Positions 55,029 to 64,000 of a stretch of 64,000 bases of DNA are shown one piece after another. A model generated the notes under the pieces. It had not been told where the DNA came from. It made no database searches and worked only from the letters and a program-made list of their open reading frames with translations. The position numbers were made by a program, and so were the translations under genes. The stretch covers positions 1 through 64,000 of the forward strand of contig NZ_WUQY01000016.1 of the NCBI RefSeq assembly GCF_009829085.1. Reading direction: 5' to 3'. The DNA is from Sphingobacterium bovisgrunnientis (GTDB lineage: Bacteria; Bacteroidota; Bacteroidia; Sphingobacteriales; Sphingobacteriaceae). Each line of letters starts with the position of its first letter. Within the stretch, counting starts at the first letter, position 1.

Positions 55029-55460
55029 TTAGTTGTTAACGTTATTTAAACTATCTACTACCAATGTTACGTGGTTTGAGCGTTTGCGCACTCTGTATCC
55101 ACGACCTTGAGGAGCTGGACGTAATCTTTTCAATTGACGGCCACCACCTACTGATACTTCTTTCACGAAAAGAGCGCTGTCAGCGACAGATGCACCTTCG
55201 TTACTAGATTCCCAGTTTTTGATTGCAGATAATAACACTTTCTCTACGCGAGCTGCTGCCTCTTTGCTTGAATGTTTAAGAATGTAAAGAGCGTTCTCTA
55301 CTTTCTCGCCACGGATCAGATCCACTACTAAACGCATTTTGCGTGGTGAAGTAGGGCAATTCAATAATTTGGCAGTAGAAGCTCCTCCTATTTGAGCTTT
55401 TGCCTGCTCTTTGCGTTGTCTGATAAGTACAGACTTCTTAAGTTTTTTTGTTGCTTCCAT
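55029..55460 (-). CDS. rplV: Ribosomal protein uL22
   Basis: A 143-residue exit-tunnel protein, longer than the 110-residue E. coli form by an N-terminal Lys/Arg-rich extension (about 1-30). [30 protein letters not shown] and [26 protein letters not shown] are the conserved parts. Confidence 0.95.
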   Translation of the reverse strand: MEATKKLKKSVLIRQRKEQAKAQIGGASTAKLLNCPTSPRKMRLVVDLIRGEKVENALYILKHSSKEAAARVEKVLLSAIKNWESSNEGASVADSALFVKEVSVGGGRQLKRLRPAPQGRGYRVRKRSNHVTLVVDSLNNVNN

Positions 55461-55466
55461 TACCTA

Positions 55467-55733
55467 TTATTTTTTCTTTTCTGCGTGGCCTTTGAATGTA
55501 CGCGTAGGCGCAAATTCACCAAGCTTGTGACCAACCATATTTTCTGTTACATAAACTGGAATAAATTTATTCCCGTTGTGCACTGCGAAGGTATGGCCTA
55601 CAAAATCAGGTGAAATCATTGATCTACGAGACCAAGTTTTGATTACCGATTTTTTGTTTGTTTCATTCTGAGAAAGAACTTTTCTTTCTAAGTTGTGATC
55701 GATGTAAGGACCTTTTTTAATTGAACGAGCCAT
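55467..55733 (-). CDS. rpsS: Ribosomal protein uS19
   Basis: An 88-residue head protein. [24 protein letters not shown] and [42 protein letters not shown] are near-invariant. Shares one base with rplB. Confidence 0.97.
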   Translation of the reverse strand: MARSIKKGPYIDHNLERKVLSQNETNKKSVIKTWSRRSMISPDFVGHTFAVHNGNKFIPVYVTENMVGHKLGEFAPTRTFKGHAEKKK

Positions 55734-56560
55734 TATTTTTTCCTTCTTTCAATGATGTAACGATTCGATGTTTTCTTTTTGTAGCGTGTTTTGAAACCTT
55801 TAGCTAACACACCTGTACGTGAACGTGGGTGACCTCCTGATGTACGGCCTTCACCACCACCCATAGGGTGATCAACAGGGTTCATCGCAACACCACGAAC
55901 GCGAGGACGACGACCTAAGTGACGTTTACGACCAGCTTTACCTAACACTTGGTTAGCTTTTTCAGCATTTGATACTGAACCGATAGTCGCAACACATGTC
56001 AATAAGATCATACGAACTTCACCTGATGGCAATTTGATAATAGCATATTTACCGTCACGAGCAGACAATTGAGCATAAGTACCAGCCGAACGCGCGATTG
56101 AACCACCTTGACCAGGATTCAATTCGATGTTGTGGATGATAGAACCCAATGGAATGTTTGCTAATGGTAATGTATTACCAACTTCTGGAGCAACTTTTTC
56201 ACCCGCAATTACAGTCATACCAACTTGTAATCCTGTAGGAGCGATGATGTAACGTTTTTCACCATCCGCGTAGTGCAATAATGCAATACGTGCTGTACGG
56301 TTTGGATCGTACTCGATAGTAGCTACTGTTGCTGGGATTTCTTTTTTATCGCGTTTGAAATCTATAATACGGTAAACTTTCTTGTGTCCGCCACCGATAT
56401 AACGCATAGTCATTTTACCAGTTTTATTACGACCACCTGATCTTTTGTTCGCGCCTACTACTAACGATTTTTCAGGAACGTTTGTAGTAACGTCAGAATA
56501 GTCAGCGCCTACTCTGAAACGCGTACCAGGGGTAACCGGTTTGAATCTTTTAACTGCCAT
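55733..56560 (-). CDS. rplB: Ribosomal protein uL2
   Basis: A 275-residue core protein near the peptidyl-transferase centre. The segment [21 protein letters not shown] with the conserved His (DHPMGGG) and [26 protein letters not shown] confirm it. Confidence 0.97.
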   Translation of the reverse strand: MAVKRFKPVTPGTRFRVGADYSDVTTNVPEKSLVVGANKRSGGRNKTGKMTMRYIGGGHKKVYRIIDFKRDKKEIPATVATIEYDPNRTARIALLHYADGEKRYIIAPTGLQVGMTVIAGEKVAPEVGNTLPLANIPLGSIIHNIELNPGQGGSIARSAGTYAQLSARDGKYAIIKLPSGEVRMILLTCVATIGSVSNAEKANQVLGKAGRKRHLGRRPRVRGVAMNPVDHPMGGGEGRTSGGHPRSRTGVLAKGFKTRYKKKTSNRYIIERRKK

Positions 56561-56567
56561 TTTTTAT

Positions 56568-56858
56568 TTATATAACACTGTAAAAGTCAATAGTTTCACC
56601 ATCTTTAATTGTGATGATGGCTTTTTTATACTTAGGAGCTCTTCCAGAAACGAATCCTGCTTTAGTGTAACGGCTTTTTGCTTTACCAGCTACTACTGAA
56701 GTATTTACTGCAACTACAGTTACACCAAACATTTCTTCGATAGCAGATTTAATCTGAATTTTGTTTGCTCTATGATCTACTTTGAAAGCATAACGGTTTA
56801 ATTTTTCCGTTAACAATGAAGCTTTCTCAGTTAAGATAGGTTTTTTAATAATTTCCAT
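56568..56858 (-). CDS. rplW: Ribosomal protein uL23
   Basis: A 96-residue protein at the tunnel exit, docking site for trigger factor and SRP. EIIKKPILTEKASLLTEKLNRYAFKVDHRANKIQIKSAIEEMFGVTVVAVNT is the standard core. Confidence 0.96.
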   Translation of the reverse strand: MEIIKKPILTEKASLLTEKLNRYAFKVDHRANKIQIKSAIEEMFGVTVVAVNTSVVAGKAKSRYTKAGFVSGRAPKYKKAIITIKDGETIDFYSVI

Positions 56859-56859
56859 A

Positions 56860-57489
56860 TTACTTAGCTAATGCTTCCTCCAAAGTTTTAACAGAATCAG
56901 TAGTCAATAATAATTTAGTAGCGTTTAATACATCATATGTATTTAACTCAGCTGCTACGATTACTTTTGCTTTCTTTAAGTTTCTGCTTGATAAATAAAC
57001 ATTGTTATTGTAGTCTGGTAAAACTAATAAAGTTTTTTCGTCAGCTACATTTAATGCGTTTACTAAAGCTACATAGTTTTTAGTTTTGATAGAGTCAAAA
57101 TTAACCGCATCTAAAACTACAACATTGTTTTCTTGTGCTTTGTAAGACAACGCTGATTTACGAGCTACTTGTTTTAATTTTTTGTTCAATTTGAACGAGT
57201 AGTCACGTGGTTGAGGACCGAATACACGACCACCACCATTAAACAATGGAGATTTGATAGAGCCCGCACGAGCACCACCAGTACCTTTTTGTTTGTGTAA
57301 TTTACGAGTAGAACCCGCGATTTCATTACGTTGTTTAGACTTGTGAGTACCTTGGCGTTGGTTCGCTAAGTATTGTTTCACATCTAAATAGATCGCATGG
57401 TCGTTAGGTTGTACACCGAATACTGACTCAGGAAGTTGCACCTTGGCACCTGTTTCTTTACCTGATAAATTTAATACATTAACTTCCAT
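56860..57489 (-). CDS. rplD: Ribosomal protein uL4
   Basis: A 209-residue protein with a long tunnel loop ([49 protein letters not shown]). In E. coli L4 represses its own operon through the leader; here the operon leader before rplC carries a small hairpin. Confidence 0.96.
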   Translation of the reverse strand: MEVNVLNLSGKETGAKVQLPESVFGVQPNDHAIYLDVKQYLANQRQGTHKSKQRNEIAGSTRKLHKQKGTGGARAGSIKSPLFNGGGRVFGPQPRDYSFKLNKKLKQVARKSALSYKAQENNVVVLDAVNFDSIKTKNYVALVNALNVADEKTLLVLPDYNNNVYLSSRNLKKAKVIVAAELNTYDVLNATKLLLTTDSVKTLEEALAK

Positions 57490-57494
57490 CTCTA

Positions 57495-58112
57495 CTATTT
57501 GTCTAAGATTACGTAAGAACCTTTAGCTCCTGGGATAGAGCCACTAACAACGATAAGGTTTTGCTCAGCATAAACTTTCAACACTTGTAAGTTTTGAACT
57601 TTTACACGATCACCACCCATACGACCCGCCATGCGCATTCCTTTGAATACACGTGAAGGCCATGAAGCCGCACCAATAGAACCTGGAGCACGTAGTCTGT
57701 TGTGCTGACCGTGAGTCGCACCACCTACACCACCAAATCCGTGACGCTTCATTACACCTTGAAAACCTTTACCTTTTGAAGTACCAACTACGTCTACATA
57801 CTCGCCTTCAGCAAATAAAGTTACATCTACGATGTCTCCTAGTTGTTTCTCATCTTCAAAAGTTTTGAATTCAACTAGTTTACGCTTAGGAGTCACTCCT
57901 GCTTTCGCAAAGTGTCCTTTTAGAGGAGCTGATGTATTCTTCTCCTTAGCCTCGTCATAGCCAAGTTGAATAGCCGAATAGCCATCACTCTCTACCGTAC
58001 GTATCTGCGTTACCACGCACGGCCCAGCCTCGATTACTGTACATGGGATGTTCTTCCCATCAGCGTTGAACAGGCTGGTCATTCCTACTTTTTTACCAAT
58101 AATTCCTGACAT
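57495..58112 (-). CDS. rplC: Ribosomal protein uL3
   Basis: A 205-residue protein. ATG at 58112 ([15 protein letters not shown]). [35 protein letters not shown] carries the conserved Gln/His region. First gene of the superoperon in this window: rpsJ, rpsG, rpsL and fusA are not upstream, so the str-type genes lie elsewhere. Confidence 0.96.
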   Translation of the reverse strand: MSGIIGKKVGMTSLFNADGKNIPCTVIEAGPCVVTQIRTVESDGYSAIQLGYDEAKEKNTSAPLKGHFAKAGVTPKRKLVEFKTFEDEKQLGDIVDVTLFAEGEYVDVVGTSKGKGFQGVMKRHGFGGVGGATHGQHNRLRAPGSIGAASWPSRVFKGMRMAGRMGGDRVKVQNLQVLKVYAEQNLIVVSGSIPGAKGSYVILDK

Positions 58113-58140
58113 GTTATAAATTAAATTAATTAAAGTCCAT

Positions 58141-58158
58141 CGAAGCAGTAGGGCTTCG
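58141..58158 (-). promoter_or_regulatory. Hairpin in the rplC operon leader
   Basis: CGAAGC / GCTTCG perfect 6-bp stem with 6-nt loop, about 28-46 bp before the rplC start and within the transcribed leader; a candidate autoregulatory site for uL4 or another operon protein. Confidence 0.5.
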
Positions 58159-58189
58159 CTCAAGACATACTTTCCCCAATAAGGGACTG

Positions 58190-58220
58190 CAAAAGTACAA
58201 AGATTTTTATAACTATCAAA
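58190..58220 (-). promoter_or_regulatory. Promoter of the ribosomal superoperon
   Basis: On the minus strand TTTG (58220-58217), 19-bp spacer, TACTTTTG (58197-58190): an exact Bacteroidota promoter. Predicted start near 58184, giving a leader of about 70 nt. Confidence 0.82.
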
Positions 58221-58407
58221 TAATTAGTACATTATTTTTAATCAATTCTAAATATTTAACATTCTAAGTCAACAACTTAATTATTGATAGTATAGCAATT
58301 GATTTATTAAGCAATTCAAAATTTGTAGGTGTACAATTTGTAAGCGTAGCACTACAAACCAAAATGAATTATATGGTGATAATAAGTAATCTAGCTTACT
58401 GAATACC

Positions 58408-58415
58408 TAGTTTTG
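58408..58415 (+). promoter_or_regulatory. Candidate -7 box of the DUF3078 pseudogene
   Basis: TAGTTTTG matches TANNTTTG 17 bp before the ATG at 58433. No -33 element. Confidence 0.35.
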
Positions 58416-58432
58416 CCGAAATTTTAACGTCA

Positions 58433-59312
58433 ATGAAAAAAAATCTTTTCACACTATTAAGCATCACTTATAGCATTATTGCTTTCGCACAGGAAGATTC
58501 AACGAAAAATTGGACTATAAAAGGCGAAAACACATTCCTTATTAATCAAAGTTCATTTACCAACTGGGCTGCAGGTGGTGTAAACTCATTTGCTGGGAAT
58601 GTGATTTTCAATTACGACTTCAATTATAAGAAAGATAAATGGAGTTGGGATAATAAAGTATTAGCCGCATATGGTCAAACTTTCCAAAAGGAAACAGATT
58701 GGCGTAAGAATGATGATAGATTTGCTGTAAACTCCTTATTAGGTCATCAATTGACTGAAAAATGGTTGTATACGTTTTTCATGAACTTCAACACGTAATT
58801 TGCCAAAGGTTATAAATATGATGCAGATGGAAATGGCGAATTGACGTCCGCAGGATTAGCACCAGCATACTTAAGTTTTGGTCCTGGTATGGCGTATAAA
58901 GAGTCTGATAATTTTAAGATTAACTTATCCCCTGCATCTGCACGTTTCGTTTTCGTGACTAATGATCAAATTGACGAAACATTATATGGTCTGGATGCTA
59001 GTAAAAATTCAAGGTTTGAATTTGGTGCGTCATTAGATGCCTATTATAAGAAAGACATCATGGAAAAGGTAGCTTTCGAAAACATTTTGCGATTATACTC
59101 CAATTATCTTGAAAATCCACAAAACGTCGATATAGATTACCGCTAACTTATTTATGAAAGTAAATAAATTCATTACCGTAAATGCAGGTGTACAATTGAT
59201 CTACGATGACAATACAAAAATACCAACATTCGAAAACGGAGTAAAAACTGGCGAAGGACCAAAACTTCAGGTAAAGCAAGTAATAGGTGCTGGTATTACG
59301 TACAAATTTTAG
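58433..59312 (+). pseudogene. DUF3078 family protein, broken by a stop codon and a frameshift
   Basis: An exported outer-membrane-type Bacteroidota protein (signal MKKNLFTLLSITYSIIAFAQ, then the DUF3078 core SFTNWAAGGVNSFAGN). A TAA at 58796-58798 (codon 122) interrupts the frame; the same frame continues as FAKGYKYDADG. A second lesion lies near 59138-59146, where ...DIDY is followed by a stop, while frame +1 continues as NLFMKVNKFITVNAG to TYKF and TAG at 59310. A 2-bp deletion (TATA to TA) would explain it. Original length would be about 290 residues. Confidence 0.85.
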
Positions 59313-59336
59313 GCTAGACTAACCAACTTATAAATG

Positions 59337-59362
59337 AAAGGAGACCGAAATTGGTCTCCTTT
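59337..59362. terminator. Shared bidirectional terminator
   Basis: AAAGGAGACC / GGTCTCCTTT, 10-bp perfect stem, GAAATT loop, followed by T4 on the plus strand; between the DUF3078 pseudogene (+) and the heparinase pseudogene (-). Confidence 0.88.
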
Positions 59363-59368
59363 TATCGT

Positions 59369-61306
59369 CTATTTTGAGAAGCTAACCTTATATTCTATTA
59401 ATCCAATTTTTGACTTAGTATCAAATTCAGCGATAACACGATAAACTTTTTCACCCCAAACATTTGCAATACGCACATCCTCCACCACTATTTCTTCCAC
59501 TCGTATATCTTTAGTCTTGGTTTTGAATTCCAAAATCGCCTGGTCTTTATTATCCAATGTAATATTGAAAGAATTGTTTTTGATATTCGGTTTATATTTG
59601 GTCATGAAAACAAGTTGTTGTGTTGCTTTAGAATCTTTTAAAATATACTTTTCCTTAACTTCAAGTACATTTGACTTTTTGGTTAATTTAAAATCTCTCA
59701 CCCAACTATCAACCGCAGCATCATTTGGATAGGCTTTTGCAATGTCTACGCTGTAGGCGTAATGTGTTGGCGATTTAGATGTGCTAACATCTGTTGCTTC
59801 AAATTTTCGACCCTCCTTTTGTTGAATACCATTAATCATAGGCAGGTTATGGTATTGGGATTGCATATTCCACATCTCATATCTTTTACTACTGAAAGTT
59901 TTGGAATTGTAGGTTCCCACACCAATATCAATTAATACTGGAAAGCCATTGTAATACACCATATAACTTCCGACATCATTGTGATTGTGGCTGACATCAT
60001 TATGACTTCCTATCGCGGAGAAAAACAACGTATTTTCGGCTACAGTATTCTTCACAAACACCTGACCTAAACTTTTATAAAATGAATATTCGGGAGCAGA
60101 ATAATTAGTTGTGTGGTCAAAAAGTTCTGCTAGTGATGATGACATCTCCAATAAATCATGTAATACTTGATTATGGTACATGAAATCTGGTCGATGTGCC
60201 AAATAGGAGGCAAATCCTCCGAAATTCTCATTTTTAGATATTTGTTAAAAGTTCCAAACTTTTAATGGACTAACATTTTCTATAGCGAGTGCATCAGCGA
60301 AATTAACATATCTATTTTCCGCAATATGCGCATTGATGATGTATGCACATATATTTTCTAGTTTTTTCTGTCCTGCAAAAGAAATTTTTCCTTGAGCTGC
60401 ATCTTCTATCCACTTCAGCATACTTCCTAATTCACCCCCCGCATGCATCCAATACGAAGGACCTTCATCACACGCGCCATCTTCAGGGTAGGAGTTGATA
60501 AACTTATCAGCACTTGACATTAATTTATGTAAGCCTTTCTGCAATTTAGTTTTATCCGTTTCTATCAGTAAAAAGGTTTTTAACACATTGGTATTTATCC
60601 AAATATTCCAGTTGTTGATAAAATTTGTATTGAAACTCATCCACCAATAATCTGTTCGTTCTAAATATGCATCGGTTATTCTACGGCGTAATTCATGTAA
60701 AACACGCATATTGATTTGCTTTGAATATTTATCAAATTCATCATACAACATGAAATAAGTCAACGCTACACTTACTGCTTGTCGACCAGCCCCTAAATCA
60801 ATATACATATCCTCAATATTGGCGAGACCTGCACCTAATTTTTGAGATGCAAGATGCGCTGGTGAGACCCACGTACTTTCTTCAAGAATAAGCCACAAAC
60901 CATTTATAATATCAGGAATGAATCGACCTTTGGACTCGATAAGCTCTGCCTTTACCAAATTCTCAAATACTTCCCTCCTCTTATTTACTGCTGTCTCGTA
61001 TACGGTACGATTTCCATTAAGCTTAAAGCCCAAATAGGCCATTGCTTTATGCGAAGGCCAATCATAGGAGAGGTAATTTTCACCATTCTGTATGATTTTA
61101 GCTTTTACAGTATCTGGAAGTTTTTGTAAATCATCTGAATATTGCTTCCTCTTGCTGGCACGCCAATCGCCAATATTGTTTACAATTCCATCAATAGCAC
61201 TACTATTAACCTTCGTTTGTAAAATGTCTTGACCGAAGGACAACTGACAAGAAACAATAAAACAGAATAATAAACCAATTCTCAATCTATTATTTCTTGC
61301 TTTCAT
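59369..61306 (-). pseudogene. Heparinase II/III family lyase, interrupted by one in-frame stop
   Basis: A 645-codon frame with signal peptide (MKARNNRLRIGLLFCFIVSCQLSFGQ), an N-terminal alpha-helical toroid (about 30-350) and a C-terminal heparinase II/III beta-domain with the motif SHNHNDVGSYMVYYNG. A TAA at 60245-60247 splits it into a 353-residue N-terminal part and a C-terminal part; the reading frame before and after the stop is the same, so it is a single nonsense change (VWNF-stop-QISKNENFGGF). The lyase would degrade acidic glycosaminoglycan-like polysaccharide. Probably inactive now. Confidence 0.88.
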
Positions 61307-61323
61307 AAAATGGTCATAATTTA

Positions 61324-61369
61324 ATAAGAGGATGTATTATAGTTGAACAACAACAATACGTCCTCTTAT
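61324..61369 (-). terminator. Hairpin downstream of the GH88 remnant
   Basis: ATAAGAGGATGTATT pairs (14 of 15) with AATACGTCCTCTTAT. On the minus strand it follows the remnant's stop and precedes a T/A-rich stretch. Confidence 0.55.
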
Positions 61370-61398
61370 GCATATTAATATATTTTTTGAATTCGCTA

Positions 61399-61659
61399 TT
61401 ATAAAATAGCAGGTTGGTTATTTAGAAGTCTATTGTAACGCAATAATGCTTCTACATAATAGTAATCTGCATATGTCAATGGAACATAAACTTCAGTTTT
61501 ATGCGGAATAGAGCCTACACTATGCTTTAAAATATATCCACCAGCTTCTTTGTAATCCGCTTTATAAGGTTTTGATGCCATTGATTTAAGCATCACTTCA
61601 GCCTTACTCAAATAATTTGCGCTCTCCGCACCTTTTGTATATTGTGCCAACTGCCATGT
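61399..61659 (-). pseudogene. 3' remnant of a GH88 unsaturated glucuronyl hydrolase
   Basis: About 87 codons, starting abruptly at 61659 and ending at 61399. QLAQYTKGAESANYL and GGYILKHSVGSIPHKTEVYVPLTYADYYYVEALLRYNRLL match the C-terminal end of GH88 enzymes, which hydrolyse unsaturated uronyl disaccharides left by lyases. The 5' two thirds or more are missing, and the remnant is joined out of frame to the beta-helix gene. No start codon of its own. Confidence 0.82.
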
Positions 61660-62848
61660 CTAATTCCGCTTCTTTGACGTATTCTTCGTATCGATAAGAA
61701 GGAGAACGAACTGCATCAGGATCACCAACAAAAGATACCGCACTTGCGCCAATATTCTGAATAAGATTATCTGTAATCTTAACTTGTCTATTGTATTTAC
61801 TTACGAATACCGCATTTCCCCCAAGGTTATAAAAGTTGGAACCAGATACTTCACAGTTTTCAGCATTTTCAAATAGTATAGCTCCTTGCCTATAGATTGT
61901 CCAATCGCTACGCAACAATGGTTCACTAGTCTTCATGAAAGTAGGAGCCGTATAGACAAAATCCAATCCCTTTATTTGAATGTGCTTTACGGGTTCCCCA
62001 TTAGCACCCGCAACTTTGATAATATTTTCTAAATGTGCGGTCTCGAATTTCAGTGTATTGGGATTATTTCCAACTTCAGGCTTATAATAAAGAGTGGATG
62101 TTTTCGCATCAAAATACCATTCATTGACATCGTCCAACTCTTCAAATATATTTTCAACAAATCGAAATACATTATGCATCGGACTAGGTCGATTATTCTG
62201 TTGCCCGCCTTCCAAAATTAAATTACCATCCTTATCATTTCCTTTTATCATAAAATGGAAACCGCCCCACTTACCTTCATGTAACACATGTACATATCCT
62301 CCTTCAGGATTTTTCCATTTATTAACGCGCTCTTCCGATATTGCGTCGGCAGCATAGCCATTAAAAGGCAAAATCTTCGGATTAAAATTAGGATAGCGTG
62401 CCTTAATAAGCTTCTTGCCATCGCCGTACAGATCTTCCATAACAGTTCCTGCTGGAATATTTACACTCCATATTCCATTTGAACCCTCTTTCCAATTCAG
62501 TTTCTGCAACAAAATCCCCGCACTCAAAACAACCTTCTCTCCTTCTGCTGCACGAATTATAAAAGGAGCTTCATTAGTTCCTGAAAGGGTTTGATCAAGC
62601 TCAATACTCTTATCCAAATAATATGTACCGCCATCCAGTATTAACTCGATCGGTCCCTTGAATTTAGTATTTTTAAGACGCTTTACCTGATCAATTCCTT
62701 TGTGAATTGTACCTAAAGGTTTCTCAACAGTTCCAATATTTTTATCATTTCCATCTTTACTAACATATATTCTTCTAACGGATTGCGCATGAACATCTAC
62801 ACAACTGAAAATTGTTAGCGCCAACAGTATACTTATTAAGTGCCTCAT
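61604..62848 (-). pseudogene. Right-handed parallel beta-helix protein, 3'-truncated by deletion
   Basis: Signal peptide (MRHLISILLALTIFSCVDVHAQ) and a polysaccharide-lyase-like beta-helix (GTIHKGIDQVKRLKN, NAPFIIRAAEGEKVVLSAG, ISGSNFYNLGGNAVFVSKYNRQVKITDNLIQNIGASAV). After EEYVKEAELDMAVG (about residue 400) the frame runs into the antisense-free but out-of-frame GH88 end and stops at 61604. The usual C-terminal part, of perhaps 200 or more residues, is missing. Truncated by a deletion that joined it to the GH88 gene. Confidence 0.82.
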
Positions 62849-63007
62849 AATTTATTGGTATAGTAAATCGCTTCACATAATTGGTTGATTAAATAACGAT
62901 TTAGAATTAACCAAAAAGCTAACCAAATTACCCAAAAGATAAACTATATAATCATCGAGAATTAAGAATTTACTATATTAAATTCAGAGATCAAAAACTA
63001 CTATGCA

Positions 63008-63046
63008 TAAAAAAAGGTATAACTGATTTTCTCAGTTATACCTTTT
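63008..63046 (-). terminator. Terminator of the CoA-binding gene
   Basis: AAAAGGTATAACTGA / TCAGTTATACCTTTT, 15-bp perfect stem, followed on the minus strand by T7; 26 bp after the stop at 63072. Confidence 0.92.
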
Positions 63047-63071
63047 GCTACAGCAAGTTAAATGCTAGCTA

Positions 63072-63431
63072 TTAATATTGTCCTGTATTTAACATGACCA
63101 ATGTACACGCTTCTACTGGCTCTATTCCCGCCTCTTTCAGTTTTGCTGAAAGTTCAGGGTTCTCAGCTCCAGGATTAAAGATTACACGCTTTGGCTTTGT
63201 ATTAAGAATATAATCGTAATAAGGCTCCTGATTTTTTGGCCCTACATATAGAGTAATTGTATCAATATCAGTATGAATTTCCTCTGCAGGCTGAATAGCT
63301 ACACCAGCAACCTCACCTACCTTTCTACCGACATTGACGATTGGATACCCTTTTCTAACTAATTTATTCGCTACTAAATAAGAATATCTTGCCGTATTTG
63401 TGCTTGCACCTAAAATCAATGTCTTTTTCAT
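63072..63431 (-). CDS. CoA-binding domain protein
   Basis: A 119-residue Rossmann-fold protein of the CoA_binding_2 family. KKTLILGASTNTARYSYLVANKLVRKGYPIVNVGRKVGEVAGVAI gives the nucleotide loop; TLYVGPKNQEPYYDYILNTKPKRVIFNPGAENPEL the ligand side. Function in cells is unknown; such proteins resemble the CoA-binding domain of acyl-CoA synthetases. Follows the serine hydrolase by 19 bp on the same strand. Confidence 0.88.
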   Translation of the reverse strand: MKKTLILGASTNTARYSYLVANKLVRKGYPIVNVGRKVGEVAGVAIQPAEEIHTDIDTITLYVGPKNQEPYYDYILNTKPKRVIFNPGAENPELSAKLKEAGIEPVEACTLVMLNTGQY

Positions 63432-63450
63432 ATACTTAAAATTTATAATA

Positions 63451-64000
63451 TCAATGTTCTACAAATCCACCGTTGGCGTCATATGCATTTTGTCTTAATA
63501 TAGGCATTTCTAGAATTTTATACAACTCATCCAGTTGATTTATACTGCCATTAACCATATTTGACAATAGCACGATAGTAACATCATTTGTTAAATCTCT
63601 CACGTAGAGATTTTTAAACCCATGCCACCAGCCCGTATGATAAACTATTTTTTCCTTACCAGAAGTAAACATTCGCCAGCCATAGCCGTAACTAAATACG
63701 CCTCGCTTAGCATCCGATCGCGGTACATAAGCCGAATCCAAAAGTTCTTTGCCCAATAATCGACCTTCTTTCAAAGCCTTGTCAAGCAGGAACATGTCTT
63801 TCACCGTACTGTAGATACCTTTATCTCCTAATGGTCCATCCAAATAATCCTGCACTACCGATCTGCGCCACACACGGTCATGACCTATTACATCCGTCGG
63901 GATTTTATCGTATTTCACACGTGACAATGCTGCTGTATTTTTCATGCCTGCTGGCTTAAATACATTTTCCTGCATATACGCATCAAAATCTTGACCAGAT
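63451..64000 (-). CDS. Serine hydrolase (beta-lactamase/class C type), 5' end outside window
   Basis: The C-terminal part of a beta-lactamase-like serine hydrolase or esterase. The frame is open beyond the right edge (residues SGQDFDAY precede MQENVFKPAGM), so the catalytic Ser-x-x-Lys lies outside. Visible are the GYGWRMF tail motif, the HTGWWHGFKN (KTG-like motif III, here HTG) and the internal Tyr segment. Likely exported. 19 bp upstream of the CoA-binding gene. Substrate unknown. Confidence 0.8.
   Translation of the reverse strand, partial: SGQDFDAYMQENVFKPAGMKNTAALSRVKYDKIPTDVIGHDRVWRRSVVQDYLDGPLGDKGIYSTVKDMFLLDKALKEGRLLGKELLDSAYVPRSDAKRGVFSYGYGWRMFTSGKEKIVYHTGWWHGFKNLYVRDLTNDVTIVLLSNMVNGSINQLDELYKILEMPILRQNAYDANGGFVEH

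Larger units (their letters stand above)
58113..58432. other. 320-bp divergent region before the ribosomal operon and DUF3078 gene
   Basis: Holds the rplC promoter (58190-58220), the hairpin in its leader (58141-58158), and a -7-like box for the plus-strand gene at 58408. Between 58221 and 58400 I see only AT-rich non-coding sequence and no remnant of rpsJ. Confidence 0.6.

Noticed and set aside
58433..59312. Programmed recoding (readthrough or frameshift) as explanation of the DUF3078 lesions
   Set aside because: No slippery sequence or stimulatory structure is seen at either lesion, two different defects occur in one gene, and the neighbouring genes are also broken.

Overview
The window is a low-GC stretch of a Bacteroidota chromosome, most likely a Sphingobacterium-like member of the Sphingobacteriaceae. 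Several things point there: two SusC/SusD pairs with the Bacteroidota-specific DUF2911, DUF3078 and 6-bladed-propeller families, lipoprotein signals, starts without Shine-Dalgarno sequences, and promoters of the Bacteroidota form TTTG-N19-TANNTTTG (seen exactly at 58190-58220 and 35909-35939). No rRNA, tRNA, CRISPR array, insertion sequence or prophage was seen.

Layout. 1-3000 (+): end of a membrane protein, threonine dehydratase (ilvA), a possible 58-residue small protein and a DUF2911 protein. 3012-5414 (-): an S9 peptidase. 5415-5862: an intergenic region with clustered DnaA boxes. 5863-9670 (+): a class Ib ribonucleotide reductase operon (NrdH-like redoxin, nrdI, nrdE, nrdF). 9816-11336 (+): an S41 lipoprotein protease. 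11392-12533 (-): a Dabb protein and a HAD phosphatase. 12629-30709 (-): a glycan-uptake region with SusCD pair 1, a GMC oxidoreductase plus its 'subunit 3' partner, SusCD pair 2, a GH76 mannanase, an outer-membrane receptor and a propeller lipid-free exported protein. 30892-36540 (+): FAH-family enzyme, M23 peptidase, Bcp peroxiredoxin, MepB, glycyl-tRNA synthetase and a Lys/Glu coiled-coil protein. 36576-41392 (-): an arginine/proline operon (argD, argF', argB, proC, argE). 41647-42957 (+): an acetyl xylan esterase. 43028-58112 (-): the rplC-to-rplQ ribosomal superoperon with secY, map, infA and rpoA. 58433-62848: four decayed genes. 63072-64000 (-): a CoA-binding protein and a truncated serine hydrolase.

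How the genes work together. The nrd genes make dNTPs, and the redoxin and NrdI supply electrons and cofactor assembly. Their upstream DnaA boxes suggest coupling to replication. The arginine operon converts acylglutamate to citrulline-level intermediates; residue 90 of its carbamoyltransferase is Val, which predicts succinylated rather than acetylated intermediates. The SusCD, GH76 and GMC genes import and oxidise or hydrolyse glycans. The ribosomal operon starts at rplC (rpsJ is absent) and carries a hairpin in each of its longer gaps. Next to it is a graveyard of a polysaccharide-lyase locus: a heparinase II/III gene with one stop codon, a beta-helix gene fused by deletion to the last part of a GH88 gene, and a DUF3078 gene with a stop and a frameshift.

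No clearly new multi-gene system was found. The strongest leads are the DnaA-box cluster before the nrd operon, the Val90 carbamoyltransferase, the hairpin pattern in the ribosomal operon, and the deletion fusion in the decayed locus.
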